From Arsenicibacter rosenii (lineage in GTDB: Bacteria; Bacteroidota; Bacteroidia; Cytophagales; Spirosomataceae), in assembly GCF_001870735.1 (NCBI RefSeq), contig NZ_MORL01000006.1:1-64000 (forward strand): a stretch of DNA of 64,000 bases, written 5' to 3'. The notes beneath the pieces were generated by a model, which made no database searches, was not told where the DNA came from, and saw only the letters and a list, made by a program, of their open reading frames with translations. Of the stretch, positions 54,350 to 63,244 are shown piece by piece; within the stretch, counting starts at the first letter, position 1, and each line of letters starts with the position of its first letter. The translations under genes were made by a program, and so were the position numbers.

Positions 54350-55693
54350 ATGAAACATTTTGACGCCATCGTGATTGGTACCGGTTCCGCCGGATCAACA
54401 GTTGCCACTACCTTATCCGAAGCCGGTAAAAAGGTCGCCATTATCGACGATATGCCGTTTGGCGGTACGTGTTCGCAGCGAGGTTGTGATCCCAAAAAAG
54501 TGCTGGTTGGCGCCGCAGAGATTATCGCCCGTGCGCAGCATATGGCCGGTAAAGGCATCACCGGCCGGCCGGAAATCAACTGGCAGGAGCTGATGGCGTT
54601 CAAAAAAACATTTACCGGCCAGATTCCGGCCAATACGGAGCAAAAATTTGCTGATGCCGGCATTGCCATGTTTCATGGTACAGCAACCTTTTTGGATAAA
54701 CAGACGATTCAGATCGGCGAGGAAAAACTGACCGCTGATCATATCGTGCTGGCCACCGGTGCAAAACCGGCTAAGCTGGGTATTCCGGGCGAGGAATTGC
54801 TGATCGACAGCACCGGTTTTCTGGCCCTGGAGTCGCTGCCCGGGTCAATGGTCATGGTCGGGGGCGGTTATATCGCCTTTGAATTTGCCCACATGGCAGC
54901 CCGTGCCGGGGCCCGTGTAACGATTCTGCATCGTGGCAGGCGCCCGCTCGAAGGCTTCGACGCCGATCTGGTGGCCATGTTGGTAAAGGCTACCGAAGCC
55001 GCCGGTATACGGGTGATTCTGGAGGCCGCAGTCGCTCAGGTGACCCCATCGGATGAGGGCTTTCAGGTAGACTACCGGAAAGGCGGGCAGACCGGATCAG
55101 TACAGGCCGGACTTGTGGTACACGCCGCAGGGCGCGCGCCCGCTGTTGAGGAACTGGATCCGGAGCGGGCGGGTATCGAACATAGCAAGAAAGGCGTTAA
55201 GGTAAACGACTACCTGCAATGCCTCGGTAATCCGGCGGTGTATGCCTGCGGTGATGTAGCCGAAAAAGGCCTGCCACTGACGCCACTGGCCGGTTATGAG
55301 GGGCGCTTGGTGGCCAAAAACATTCTGGAAAATAACGTGGAGACCTTCAATAACGCACCGGTGCCGTCGGTGGTGTTTACAATACCACCGCTGGCATCGG
55401 TGGGCATGACGGAGGAGAAGGCCCGCGAAACCGGCAAGGATCTTACCGTTACATGCGCCGAAACCAGCGATTGGTATAGCTCAAAGCGGATCAACGAAGG
55501 TATATCCGGCTATAAAACCATTGTCGACAAGGAAACCGGCCTGCTGCTGGGGGCACACCTGTTCGGCGATCACAGCGATGAGGTAATTAATCTGTTTGCC
55601 ATGGCCATGAAGTTCGATATTCCGGCCAGCCAGCTCGAAAAGACCATTATGGCTTATCCGACGCGCAGTTCCGATATCCGGTATATGTTTTAG
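54350..55693 (+). CDS. FAD-dependent disulfide oxidoreductase (class I)
   Basis: A 447-aa flavoprotein of the glutathione reductase/mercuric reductase type. I start at ATG 54350, which gives the classical FAD motif GTGSAGSTVA at once. The frame upstream overlaps the DUF486 gene. Redox-active CxxxxC is C41/C46 (GGTCSQRGCDPKK). The NAD(P) motif is VGGGYIAFEFA, and YACGDV the FAD-binding GD. In the C-terminal dimerisation domain the usual His of HPT is Tyr (MAYPTRSSD), so base catalysis differs from glutathione reductase. There is no N-terminal HMA domain, so mercury is not indicated. The substrate is unknown. Confidence 0.92.
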   Translation: MKHFDAIVIGTGSAGSTVATTLSEAGKKVAIIDDMPFGGTCSQRGCDPKKVLVGAAEIIARAQHMAGKGITGRPEINWQELMAFKKTFTGQIPANTEQKFADAGIAMFHGTATFLDKQTIQIGEEKLTADHIVLATGAKPAKLGIPGEELLIDSTGFLALESLPGSMVMVGGGYIAFEFAHMAARAGARVTILHRGRRPLEGFDADLVAMLVKATEAAGIRVILEAAVAQVTPSDEGFQVDYRKGGQTGSVQAGLVVHAAGRAPAVEELDPERAGIEHSKKGVKVNDYLQCLGNPAVYACGDVAEKGLPLTPLAGYEGRLVAKNILENNVETFNNAPVPSVVFTIPPLASVGMTEEKARETGKDLTVTCAETSDWYSSKRINEGISGYKTIVDKETGLLLGAHLFGDHSDEVINLFAMAMKFDIPASQLEKTIMAYPTRSSDIRYMF

Positions 55694-55759
55694 TTGGTTG
55701 GGTGCTGATTTCGGTAAGGAAATTGTAAATTAGCTCGCCTAACTTTACCATTTCGTAAC

Positions 55760-57697
55760 ATGGCCCAGCGTAAGCCGTCGAAAACATCTGTTCAACCCGA
55801 AAAACGAGCACAACCCGCCTCTGTTAAAACACCTTTACCTGTCACATTGCCCGAAAAAACCGCTGGTTTCGGCTATGTGTTGATGGGTGTACTGGCCGTC
55901 GCTGTCCTGGCGGCATTTTCTTTTGGTTTCAAAAATGACTTTGTCGATTGGGACGATATGGAATATGTGGTCGAAAATCCGCTGTTCCTGTACCCGGGCG
56001 TGTATGGCTGGGGGAGTCTATGGAAAACCGTTGTTGCCCTGAATTATCATCCGCTTACGGTAATCAGTCTGGCCCTGAACTACAAGCTGTTCGGGTCGGC
56101 GGCCACCTCGTTTATTATTACCAATGTACTGATTCACATTGCCAATACGCTGCTGATTTACCGGTTTGGGCAGCGGCTGCTCCAGACCGGACCGCTGCCC
56201 AAACTAGCTGAAACGCCCTGGGTTGCCTTTTTTACGGCCCTGATCTGGGGCATACACCCGATGCATGTTGAGTCGGTTATCTGGGTTTCGGAGCGGAAAG
56301 ATGTATTGTATACGCTGTTTTTCCTGCTGGCCTGCCTGACCTACCTGCGCTACCGGCGCGAAAACGTCCGGACGTGGCTTTGGGTAACCCTTGGCCTGTT
56401 TACCCTGGCCTGTTTGTCGAAAGCGATGGCTGTGGTGTTGCCGCTGGTGCTGATCCTGATTGACTACTGGCAGGAGGGCAGCCATTCGCGCAAAGCCTTT
56501 TCTCCGGCAGCCCTCGCTGAAAAGATCCCGTTTTTCGGGTTGTCATTGCTTTTCGGCTGGATCGCTGTTGATGTGCAGAAAGGTGGTGATTTTTATGGCA
56601 TGCTACAGATTCTGGAACAGAAAAGCGCCGTCAGCGCCCTGCCGTTTTCGTGGCGCTGGCTGGTATACGGCAGCTATGGTTTTGTCATGTACCTGGTCAG
56701 GCTGGTGTTACCGGTAGGTTTATCGGCCTTCTATCCGTACCCCGACCGTGTGGCGCTGGTGCCGGTTGAGGGCGTTTACTGGATCGGTCCTGTGGTATTT
56801 GCGGCGGCGCTCGGGCTGCTCGTTTGGGGGCTGCTTACCCAAAAACGTCTGCTGGTGTTCAGCCTTGGTTTTTTTCTGGTAACGATTATACTCGTTCTGC
56901 AATTCATGACCGTCGGTACGGCGATGATGGCTGACCGGTATAGCTACCTTCCCTATTTTGGTTTGCTGTTCGGTGGCATCGCGTTTCTGGCGAATGCATT
57001 GCTGGCGAATCCGTCAGGACAGACGCCGTTCCGGTTAATCGCCGGCGCGTTTGCCGTGGCGTGTTTCTATCTGACAACGCGGCAGGTAGCCGTCTGGCAG
57101 AATACTGAAACGCTTTGGACCCATGCCTTAACGGAGTATCCGGCCTGTGACCAGATTCATGAAGGGCTGGGGGATTACTACGGCAAACGAAATGAAATCG
57201 ACAAGGCAATTGAACACTTTTCGGCGGCTTTAGCCGATGGCACAGAGCGCTTTCATGTCTATGAGGGATTGGGTAATGCCTATGGTCTGAAAGGGGAGCT
57301 GGACAAGGCCATTCCGATGTTCGACAAGGCCATCAGCATGAACGGGAGCCGGAGCGATTTGTTCTACAACCGTGGGATCACCATCATGCGTGCGCGTCCG
57401 GAAGAGGCGGTGCTGAACTTCGACAAAGCCATGCAGCTTGATCCGGCCAATGATACCCTGATCCGACCGAACCGTGCTTATGCGCTACTGCTGGCCAAAC
57501 GGTATCCGGAGTCGATTGCCGAGTACAACACCGTGCTTCAGGCGAAACCAGCTGATGCGACGGCCTGGCACAACCGGGGTGTCTGTCGTTTCAATACCGG
57601 TGACCGGGTAGGGGCCATTGCCGACATCCGCAAAGCCATTGCCCTTAAACCGGATTACGCCGAAGCCCGGTCAAATCTTCAGGCGATTAACCCGTAG
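55760..57697 (+). CDS. TMTC-like polytopic protein with TPR domain
   Basis: A 645-aa membrane protein. The first 440 residues have about 10-11 transmembrane helices and the TMTC-type markers DWDDMEYVVENP, HPLTVISLALNY and HPMHVESVIWVSERKDVL, as in GT-C O-mannosyltransferase relatives. The C-terminal part (about 455-645) holds five to six TPR repeats, probably periplasmic. It may glycosylate exported proteins. This is inferred from family similarity. The TAG stop codon lies within the end of a palindromic repeat (57694-57849). A convergent YfhO gene lies on the other side of that repeat. Confidence 0.82.
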   Translation: MAQRKPSKTSVQPEKRAQPASVKTPLPVTLPEKTAGFGYVLMGVLAVAVLAAFSFGFKNDFVDWDDMEYVVENPLFLYPGVYGWGSLWKTVVALNYHPLTVISLALNYKLFGSAATSFIITNVLIHIANTLLIYRFGQRLLQTGPLPKLAETPWVAFFTALIWGIHPMHVESVIWVSERKDVLYTLFFLLACLTYLRYRRENVRTWLWVTLGLFTLACLSKAMAVVLPLVLILIDYWQEGSHSRKAFSPAALAEKIPFFGLSLLFGWIAVDVQKGGDFYGMLQILEQKSAVSALPFSWRWLVYGSYGFVMYLVRLVLPVGLSAFYPYPDRVALVPVEGVYWIGPVVFAAALGLLVWGLLTQKRLLVFSLGFFLVTIILVLQFMTVGTAMMADRYSYLPYFGLLFGGIAFLANALLANPSGQTPFRLIAGAFAVACFYLTTRQVAVWQNTETLWTHALTEYPACDQIHEGLGDYYGKRNEIDKAIEHFSAALADGTERFHVYEGLGNAYGLKGELDKAIPMFDKAISMNGSRSDLFYNRGITIMRARPEEAVLNFDKAMQLDPANDTLIRPNRAYALLLAKRYPESIAEYNTVLQAKPADATAWHNRGVCRFNTGDRVGAIADIRKAIALKPDYAEARSNLQAINP

Positions 57698-57849
57698 GGG
57701 CGACCCCACGTGGTCGCCCAGATTACGGTTACGGTCGCCCAGATTGGAATTAACAAAATGCATTTAGGGCGACCATGCGGTGATAGGGCGACCACGTGGT
57801 GATAGGGCGACCATGCGGTGATAGGGCGACCATGCGGGGTCGCCCGTAC
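57694..57849. repeat. Long inverted repeat with 19-bp tandem core
   Basis: The left arm (57694-57720) matches the left arm of 16945-16971 at 26 of 27 bases. The right arm (about 57824-57849) is a degenerate complement. The core is four 19-bp units (GGGCGACCATGCGGTGATA type). The element fills the entire gap between convergent genes, and the upstream gene's stop TAG is bases 2-4 of the arm. Confidence 0.9.
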
Positions 57850-57858
57850 AGGTCCCGG

Positions 57859-60354
57859 TTAAGGTTTTTTCAGGCCGACGAATGCGGCAAAGCCGAGGAA
57901 CAGGATTAATACAGCGTTGATCACCAGATCCAGGGTGTCGCCAAGGCGCACAACCGGCGGATCGAAATGGAAGTTGATCGTGTGTTTGCCAGCCGGAATC
58001 CGCATGGCCCGCAGTGTGTAATCGGCCCGGACGTGCGGCACTTCCTTGCCATCGATGGTTACCTTCCAGTCACTGTCGCCACGGTAGTAGATTTCAGAAA
58101 ATACCGCAAAGCGTTCGCCCGGCGCATTGCTTTCGTAGGTCAGGTTATCCGGAATATACTTCGTTAGCTGAATCGTACCGGTTGTGTCGAGCGAGGCCGG
58201 TAAGCCCGTCAGCTGACTGGCAAAACGCTTGTCGACAACGGCCGTTGTGCGTGGATTAAACAACTGAATGGCCGCGATTTCGTCGTCGGCGTTGGCAACC
58301 TGCTGTACCGACTTAACAAACCAGGCATTGCCCAGCGCTTCGGGGTTCAGCTGCGCAACCGGTGCACCGCCCTGACCCGTCGAATCCATGCTTTGCTGAA
58401 TGATGTATTTGGCGTTCAGCATGTTCAGGACGGCCAGCGTATTTTTCGGGAATACATACTCAATCAGATCCTGGTACCGGTGCAGTTTGGCCGCGTGATA
58501 CCCACCAATTGATTTGTGGAAGTACGACACCCGGTTGCTGTTCATGAAGTCACCGGCCTGCTCCCAGACACGGTAGTTCAGCGATTTGTCCTGCAAAATC
58601 TGCTGATCGGCCGGAGTCGGCTCAAACTGAACGTTAACTTCTGATTTTGAAATAAAGTCCTGATTGTTGAGGTAGCGTTTGTCTACGGCGAACAGGTCAA
58701 TTACCACCAGGGCCAGAATGACCGGGTAAAAGATAACCGGTTTCAGTTTGTTGGTTGCAAACAGGAACAGGGCACCGGCTGCCAGCGCAATAAAGATAAA
58801 CGAGCGGAACGCATCGCTGCGTAGTACACTAAGCCGGTCCTGCGCCAGCGCATTGATAAATTCACCGGCTGCCTGCCCGAAATACTGCTCCAGAAACGCC
58901 TGATCGGTTGCTTTACGGAAGCTAAAGAACGTGCCGCCCAATACAGCCAGAATCAGCGCCAGACCGCCGGTTGCGATAAAGCTGATCATTAATGGTTTAC
59001 GCAGCTGAGCAAAGGTTGGCTTCTGATCAACCAGCGCCTGGATACCAAGAGCTGCTCCGGCGGCGATGAACAACTGCACCAGGTTGAGCGCCATCGTCAC
59101 GGCCCGGAACTTGTTGAAATAAGGCAGCAGGTCGAAGAATAACCCGTTGATAAACATCAGATTTTTACCGCAGGCAATGATCAGCATCAACACCGTTGAG
59201 GCCAGCAGGTACCACTTAATCCGGTTTTCGGAAAAGACCATGCCCAGGATAAACAGGAACACCAGCACCGCACCGGCATAGGCCGGCCCGCCGTTGATCG
59301 GCATATCGCCCCAATAAACCGGTGCACCCAGTTCGGCAAATTGTTTGGCCGCCGACGGATCGACGCCCCGGTTAACCATGGCATTGTAAAATGCCGATGA
59401 CTGATCCAGACCACCGTTCGACGCACCGCCGTAGACGTTCGGAATCAGGAGCGTCAGGATTTCCGGCAGTTCGTAGCTGTACGAAAAGGCATAGGTTTCG
59501 TCGAGACCATTCTGAGGGGCTGCCTTGGCCGTTGCCTGCCCCGGTTTTCCTTGTGCGGTTGTTTTTGCGGTTAATTCGGTGCCGCCCCGGATCGATTCTT
59601 TTGAATATTGGTTCAGCACCAGCAAACGCTTACTGAAGCTGCCGGCACCGATGCCGCCGGCCACCAGCAAGACGGCGAGTGCGATGCCAAGCTGTTTGCC
59701 TTTGCCGCTCCGGATCAGATGGATGCCTTCCAGCAGCACATAGATGCCGATGGTCATGAAGAGGTAATACGTAATCTGCACGTGGTTGGCACCAATCTCC
59801 AGACACATAAACAAGGCCGTCAGCGCACCGCCGACAATGTATTTGCCGCGCATGGTAAGAATGATACCGGCCAGAATACCAGGCGCATAGGCCAGGGCCA
59901 TTACTTTTGAAACGTGGCCCGCGTCGAGGCTGATGAAGATATAGGAGCCCATAGCATAGGCGGCCCCGCCCAGAGCAGACGCCCAGCGGTTGATGCCTAT
60001 CACCTGAAGCAGAATATAGGTAACCAGCATACAGACAAAAATCAGCGCCACTGAGCTGGGCAGAACGCTCAGCACCGCACTGACGGTGTTGCCGACAAAC
60101 GTATTCGGATAATCAAATGCGAGCATGTAGGCGGGCATACCGCTGAAAACGGCATCGGTCCACAAAGGAAATTCTCCGGTCCGGGCTTTAAAATTGCGCA
60201 GCTCCATGGTTGCTGCACTGCCTTGCCGGACATCATTCATCTGTAGTTCTTTTCCCTGCCAGGCCGGTAGAAAATAAATGGATGTCAATAGCAAAAAGCC
60301 CAGCACCACGATCAGATGCGGGCGGATACGCTGAAAAAACGAGGGTTGGTTCAT
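57859..60354 (-). CDS. YfhO-family polytopic membrane protein
   Basis: An 831-aa inner-membrane protein with about 12-14 transmembrane helices, followed by an extracytoplasmic C-terminal part and one last helix. YfhO proteins are linked to glycosyl modification of lipoteichoic acid in Firmicutes. In Bacteroidota the role is unclear. Marker blocks are LTSIYFLPAWQGKELQMNDVRQG, GAAYAMGSYIFISLDAGHVSKV and YSYELPEILTLLIPNVYGG. It may share lipid-linked sugar chemistry with the convergent TMTC-like gene. The -7 element is at 60376-60383. Confidence 0.9.
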   Translation of the reverse strand: MNQPSFFQRIRPHLIVVLGFLLLTSIYFLPAWQGKELQMNDVRQGSAATMELRNFKARTGEFPLWTDAVFSGMPAYMLAFDYPNTFVGNTVSAVLSVLPSSVALIFVCMLVTYILLQVIGINRWASALGGAAYAMGSYIFISLDAGHVSKVMALAYAPGILAGIILTMRGKYIVGGALTALFMCLEIGANHVQITYYLFMTIGIYVLLEGIHLIRSGKGKQLGIALAVLLVAGGIGAGSFSKRLLVLNQYSKESIRGGTELTAKTTAQGKPGQATAKAAPQNGLDETYAFSYSYELPEILTLLIPNVYGGASNGGLDQSSAFYNAMVNRGVDPSAAKQFAELGAPVYWGDMPINGGPAYAGAVLVFLFILGMVFSENRIKWYLLASTVLMLIIACGKNLMFINGLFFDLLPYFNKFRAVTMALNLVQLFIAAGAALGIQALVDQKPTFAQLRKPLMISFIATGGLALILAVLGGTFFSFRKATDQAFLEQYFGQAAGEFINALAQDRLSVLRSDAFRSFIFIALAAGALFLFATNKLKPVIFYPVILALVVIDLFAVDKRYLNNQDFISKSEVNVQFEPTPADQQILQDKSLNYRVWEQAGDFMNSNRVSYFHKSIGGYHAAKLHRYQDLIEYVFPKNTLAVLNMLNAKYIIQQSMDSTGQGGAPVAQLNPEALGNAWFVKSVQQVANADDEIAAIQLFNPRTTAVVDKRFASQLTGLPASLDTTGTIQLTKYIPDNLTYESNAPGERFAVFSEIYYRGDSDWKVTIDGKEVPHVRADYTLRAMRIPAGKHTINFHFDPPVVRLGDTLDLVINAVLILFLGFAAFVGLKKP

Positions 60355-60375
60355 AGAAGAATTTAGCAGTTACAG

Positions 60376-60383
60376 CAAAGATA
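60376..60383 (-). promoter_or_regulatory. -7 element of yfhO-like gene
   Basis: TATCTTTG on the minus strand, an exact TAnnTTTG match 22 nt before the start codon, at the border of the GAAAGAG repeat array. Confidence 0.45.
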
Positions 60384-60388
60384 GGATT

Positions 60389-60562
60389 TAAAGAGTGAAA
60401 GAGCGAAAGAGGTAAAGAGGGAAAGAGTGCGGCAACAGTATGGCACATGGCGTTTTAAGGAGTGAACGAATAGCTGCCACGCTGTTAAAAAGAGAAAGAG
60501 TGAAAAAGCGGTAAGCAACCGGATGGTGCCGCTCTTTCACTCTCTCACTCTTTCTCTCTTTG
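60389..60562. repeat. Purine-rich GAAAGAG repeats in inverted layout
   Basis: Repeats of AGTGAAAGAG type at 60389-60429 and 60488-60509 are followed by their complement, CTCTTTCACTC type, at 60531-60562. Together they form a long imperfect inverted repeat between two minus-strand genes, with potential to make a very long hairpin or triplex. Confidence 0.8.
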
Positions 60563-60567
60563 ACCAA

Positions 60568-61176
60568 TTAGTAGCTCAGGCCGTACTGCTTCAGGACATC
60601 ATCCGGAACGCCCTGCCAGTCGTTTGGCGTGTTGCCCACGTAGCCAAGGTCCTTGATGCCTATCTGGCTTGTGAAGAAACCGGCGGCCGTAAAGTTACGC
60701 ATCATGCTGAAGAACGAAACGCCCTGCGTCATGTCTTTGGAGGCCTGCTCCGGATACGCAATTTTGTCAACGATCTGAATCTGCTGCGCTTTCGTGCACT
60801 GTACAAACGGCTTGCCGAACATGGCCACACATTTGTTGTCCAGCCACCGGATACCACCGCGCATCGGCGTCTGGTTACGGGGCTGATCCTTCATCATGAA
60901 CTCAATGAAAGCCGGTACACCTGCCTGCGAGGCGCTGCCCGACCGCTCATCGGCCGGAATGATGATATCGCACAGAACCGTGACGGTCTGTAGCTCATGC
61001 GGCGTGAAAAACTTTTCTGCCTTCAGTTTGGCGTCGCGCTCGGCTTCGAACGGTTGCCGGCCACCCGGAATGACTGGCTTTTTCTCCGGCGGCGCGGGAA
61101 CAGCGGCTTCAACGGGTTCGACCGCCAGGCCAAAACCCGCGAGGGATATTGCTTTAAGGGTGTCTCTGCGTTTCAT
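60568..61176 (-). CDS. Gluconate 2-dehydrogenase subunit 3-like (gamma subunit)
   Basis: A 202-aa accessory subunit. The N-terminus carries a twin-arginine-type signal (MKRRDTLKAISLAGFGLA). The family then shows FTPHELQTVTVLCDIIIPADERS, SQAGVPAFIEFMM and KDMTQGVSFFSMMRN. In FAD dehydrogenases the small subunit escorts the GMC subunit across the membrane by the Tat route. It starts 5 nt after the GMC gene, so they form one operon. It contains few Cys and no haem motif. Confidence 0.93.
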   Translation of the reverse strand: MKRRDTLKAISLAGFGLAVEPVEAAVPAPPEKKPVIPGGRQPFEAERDAKLKAEKFFTPHELQTVTVLCDIIIPADERSGSASQAGVPAFIEFMMKDQPRNQTPMRGGIRWLDNKCVAMFGKPFVQCTKAQQIQIVDKIAYPEQASKDMTQGVSFFSMMRNFTAAGFFTSQIGIKDLGYVGNTPNDWQGVPDDVLKQYGLSY

Positions 61177-61181
61177 GCTGC

Positions 61182-62933
61182 TTACAGGTTTTTCTTTTTC
61201 ACTTGATCAAACAGGTATTCCGACGTCCGCCATGACGACGCGAGGATCGTCCAGGTAACGTTTTTATCGCCTTGCGACGGGAACGCAGCGGCATCAACCA
61301 CAAACAGGTTTTTCACGTCGTGGGCCTGCTGGTATTTATTGAGCGCCGATGTTTTCGGGTCGTTCCCCATCCGCACGGTACCAACCTCGTGGATGATCTT
61401 ACCAGGGGCTTCGAGACCATAGCCGTGGTTGCTTTCCGGGCCTGGTTTCGAACCGAGGGCAATCCCACCCAGGGCGTGAATGATCTCTTCGAACGTATCC
61501 TGCATGTGTTTGGCTTGCTTCACTTCGTAGTCAGACCACTTGTAGTTGAAGCGCAGGGTCGGGATACCGTATTTATCAACGTTGTTCGGGTCGATTTCGC
61601 AGTAGTTGCTTTCGAGCGGGACAGGCTCACCGCGACCGGCCATACCGATATAGGCACCGTAGAAACGGCGGTAATCGTCTTTCAGGCCGGCACCGTAGCC
61701 GCCGGCCGCCTTTTTCTGACCATTGCGGCCCGGAATCCGGCCGTTGAGGTTTTCAATGCCGCCACCGAAACCGTAACCCGGCATACCCATACCTCCACCG
61801 TACTCGATGTGGTAGCCGCGCGGGAAATCCAGTTTTTTGTTGTCGAGCCACCACGGTGTGAAGACGTGCATACCGCCGACACCGTCTTCGTTGTAGCGCT
61901 TACGGTCCATCAGGGCCGGAATGAAGGCCGACCGTGAGGCACCGGTTGAGTCATTCAGGTATTTACCAATCACACCGCTGCTGTTGGCAAGCCCGTTCGG
62001 GAACCGCGATGATTTAGAGTTCAGGAGCAGACGGGCCGTTTCGCACGTACTGGCAGCCAGCATCACCGTTTTAGCGCGTACTGTTTTCTCCTGCATCGAG
62101 ATGGTATCCACGTAGCTGACACCCGTTGCCAGACCGGTATTCGGGTCGGTCAGTACTTCGCGTACCATGGCATGGTTGATCAGCGACAGGTTGCCGGTTT
62201 TCATCGCAGGGATACATAATACCGACGACGACGAGAAGTCGGCGTAGGCCTGACAGGCACGGCCGCACTGGGCGCAGTAGAAACACTGGCCACGGTCTTT
62301 GTTGATCGGTTTCGTCAGGATCGACAGACGCGACGGAATCACCGGAATGCCGATGCTGGTGGCTGCTTTTTTGAGCATCAGCTCGTGCAGACGCGGCTTC
62401 GGAGGAGGCAGGAAAAAGCCGTCGGGTTCGTTGCGGATGCCTTCTTTTGACCCGAAAATACCCACGAGTTTGTCAACCGCATCGTAGTATGGGCTGATGT
62501 CTTCGTAGCTGATCGGCCAGTCTTCGCCAACACCTGTCAGGCTCCGGCGTTTGAAATCGTCCGGCCCGAAACGAAGCGAAATCCGGCCCCAGTGGTTGGT
62601 CCGGCCACCCAGCATCCGCGACCGGAACCAGAAGAATTCCGTGCCTTTGGCTGCTGTGTATGGCTCGCCCTCGATGTCCCAGCCGCCCCAGGCTGCATCG
62701 AAATCACCGAACGGCCGTGTGGTGCCCGCTCCACGGCGCGGCGATTCATAGGGCCACTTCAGCTGGGTAATATACTTAGGGTCAGCAGGATCGAAATAAC
62801 CCCCTGCTTCCAGCAACACGACTTTAGCGCCCGCTTTGGTAAGCTGGTAAGCGGCCATACCGCCACCGGCACCCGACCCAACGATGGCAACATCGTAAAC
62901 GGTAGGCGCTTCTTTGATCTGGAATGTATTCAT
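61182..62933 (-). CDS. GMC oxidoreductase with four-Cys cluster motif
   Basis: A 583-aa FAD dehydrogenase that oxidises an alcohol group, probably of a sugar or sugar acid. It has an FAD-binding GSGAGGG motif (20-26) followed by LLEAGG, and a GMC C-terminal catalytic region (EVGTVRMG, then FVVDAAAFPSQGDKNVTWTI). C217, C220, C223 and C227 form CxxCxxCxxxC (CFYCAQCGRACQ), a 4Fe-4S ferredoxin-type pattern near the place where FAD-glucose dehydrogenase has its 3Fe-4S cluster. No signal peptide is present, so it likely travels with subunit 3. A cytochrome c partner is absent from the window. Confidence 0.93.
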   Translation of the reverse strand: MNTFQIKEAPTVYDVAIVGSGAGGGMAAYQLTKAGAKVVLLEAGGYFDPADPKYITQLKWPYESPRRGAGTTRPFGDFDAAWGGWDIEGEPYTAAKGTEFFWFRSRMLGGRTNHWGRISLRFGPDDFKRRSLTGVGEDWPISYEDISPYYDAVDKLVGIFGSKEGIRNEPDGFFLPPPKPRLHELMLKKAATSIGIPVIPSRLSILTKPINKDRGQCFYCAQCGRACQAYADFSSSSVLCIPAMKTGNLSLINHAMVREVLTDPNTGLATGVSYVDTISMQEKTVRAKTVMLAASTCETARLLLNSKSSRFPNGLANSSGVIGKYLNDSTGASRSAFIPALMDRKRYNEDGVGGMHVFTPWWLDNKKLDFPRGYHIEYGGGMGMPGYGFGGGIENLNGRIPGRNGQKKAAGGYGAGLKDDYRRFYGAYIGMAGRGEPVPLESNYCEIDPNNVDKYGIPTLRFNYKWSDYEVKQAKHMQDTFEEIIHALGGIALGSKPGPESNHGYGLEAPGKIIHEVGTVRMGNDPKTSALNKYQQAHDVKNLFVVDAAAFPSQGDKNVTWTILASSWRTSEYLFDQVKKKNL

Positions 62934-63010
62934 TAACGAAAGGTTTGAGTAAACGAATTGTCAGCCTGCCGGATGTATCCATTAAGCAGATGAACGTCGA
63001 AAAAACGACG

Positions 63011-63041
63011 CGAACATAGCTTATACTATTTATAAAGCAAA
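63011..63041 (-). promoter_or_regulatory. Promoter of GMC dehydrogenase operon
   Basis: TTTG (63038-63041), an exact 19-nt spacer and TATGTTCG (63011-63018), one mismatch from TAnnTTTG, on the minus strand. The leader is about 70 nt with a small CGTCG/CGACG hairpin. Confidence 0.6.
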
Positions 63042-63112
63042 AATTATACGCTTTTTAACGGTTACGTAAGAAATGATGAAAAAGACTATTGAAAATACGC
63101 TCCGCAGAGGCG

Positions 63113-63130
63113 AAAAAGTGTACACATTTT
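63113..63130. promoter_or_regulatory. Palindrome between divergent genes
   Basis: AAAA-GTGTACAC-TTTT with one mismatched pair. It is a possible operator for a regulator acting on both neighbours. Confidence 0.3.
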
Positions 63131-63191
63131 TTGCCGGGAATAAGGATAAAAAATAATGAAAAAATAAAATAAACAGATACGATAATACGAC

Positions 63192-63222
63192 TGTGTTAAT
63201 TTAACTAATTGATATAGATTTG
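63192..63222 (+). promoter_or_regulatory. Promoter of flavin amine oxidase gene
   Basis: TGTG (63192-63195; consensus TTTG), an exact 19-nt spacer, then TAGATTTG (63215-63222). The start codon lies 23 nt downstream. Confidence 0.55.
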
Positions 63223-63244
63223 ATCGGAGAAACAATGTACACCT

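Larger units (their letters stand above)
62934..63244. other. Divergent control region
   Basis: 311 nt between the GMC dehydrogenase and the flavin amine oxidase, read in opposite directions. It contains one promoter for each gene and a palindrome at 63113-63130. Confidence 0.6.

Noticed and set aside
57766-57849. CRISPR array
   Set aside because: The 19-bp units are directly adjacent with no spacers and no cas genes are in the window.
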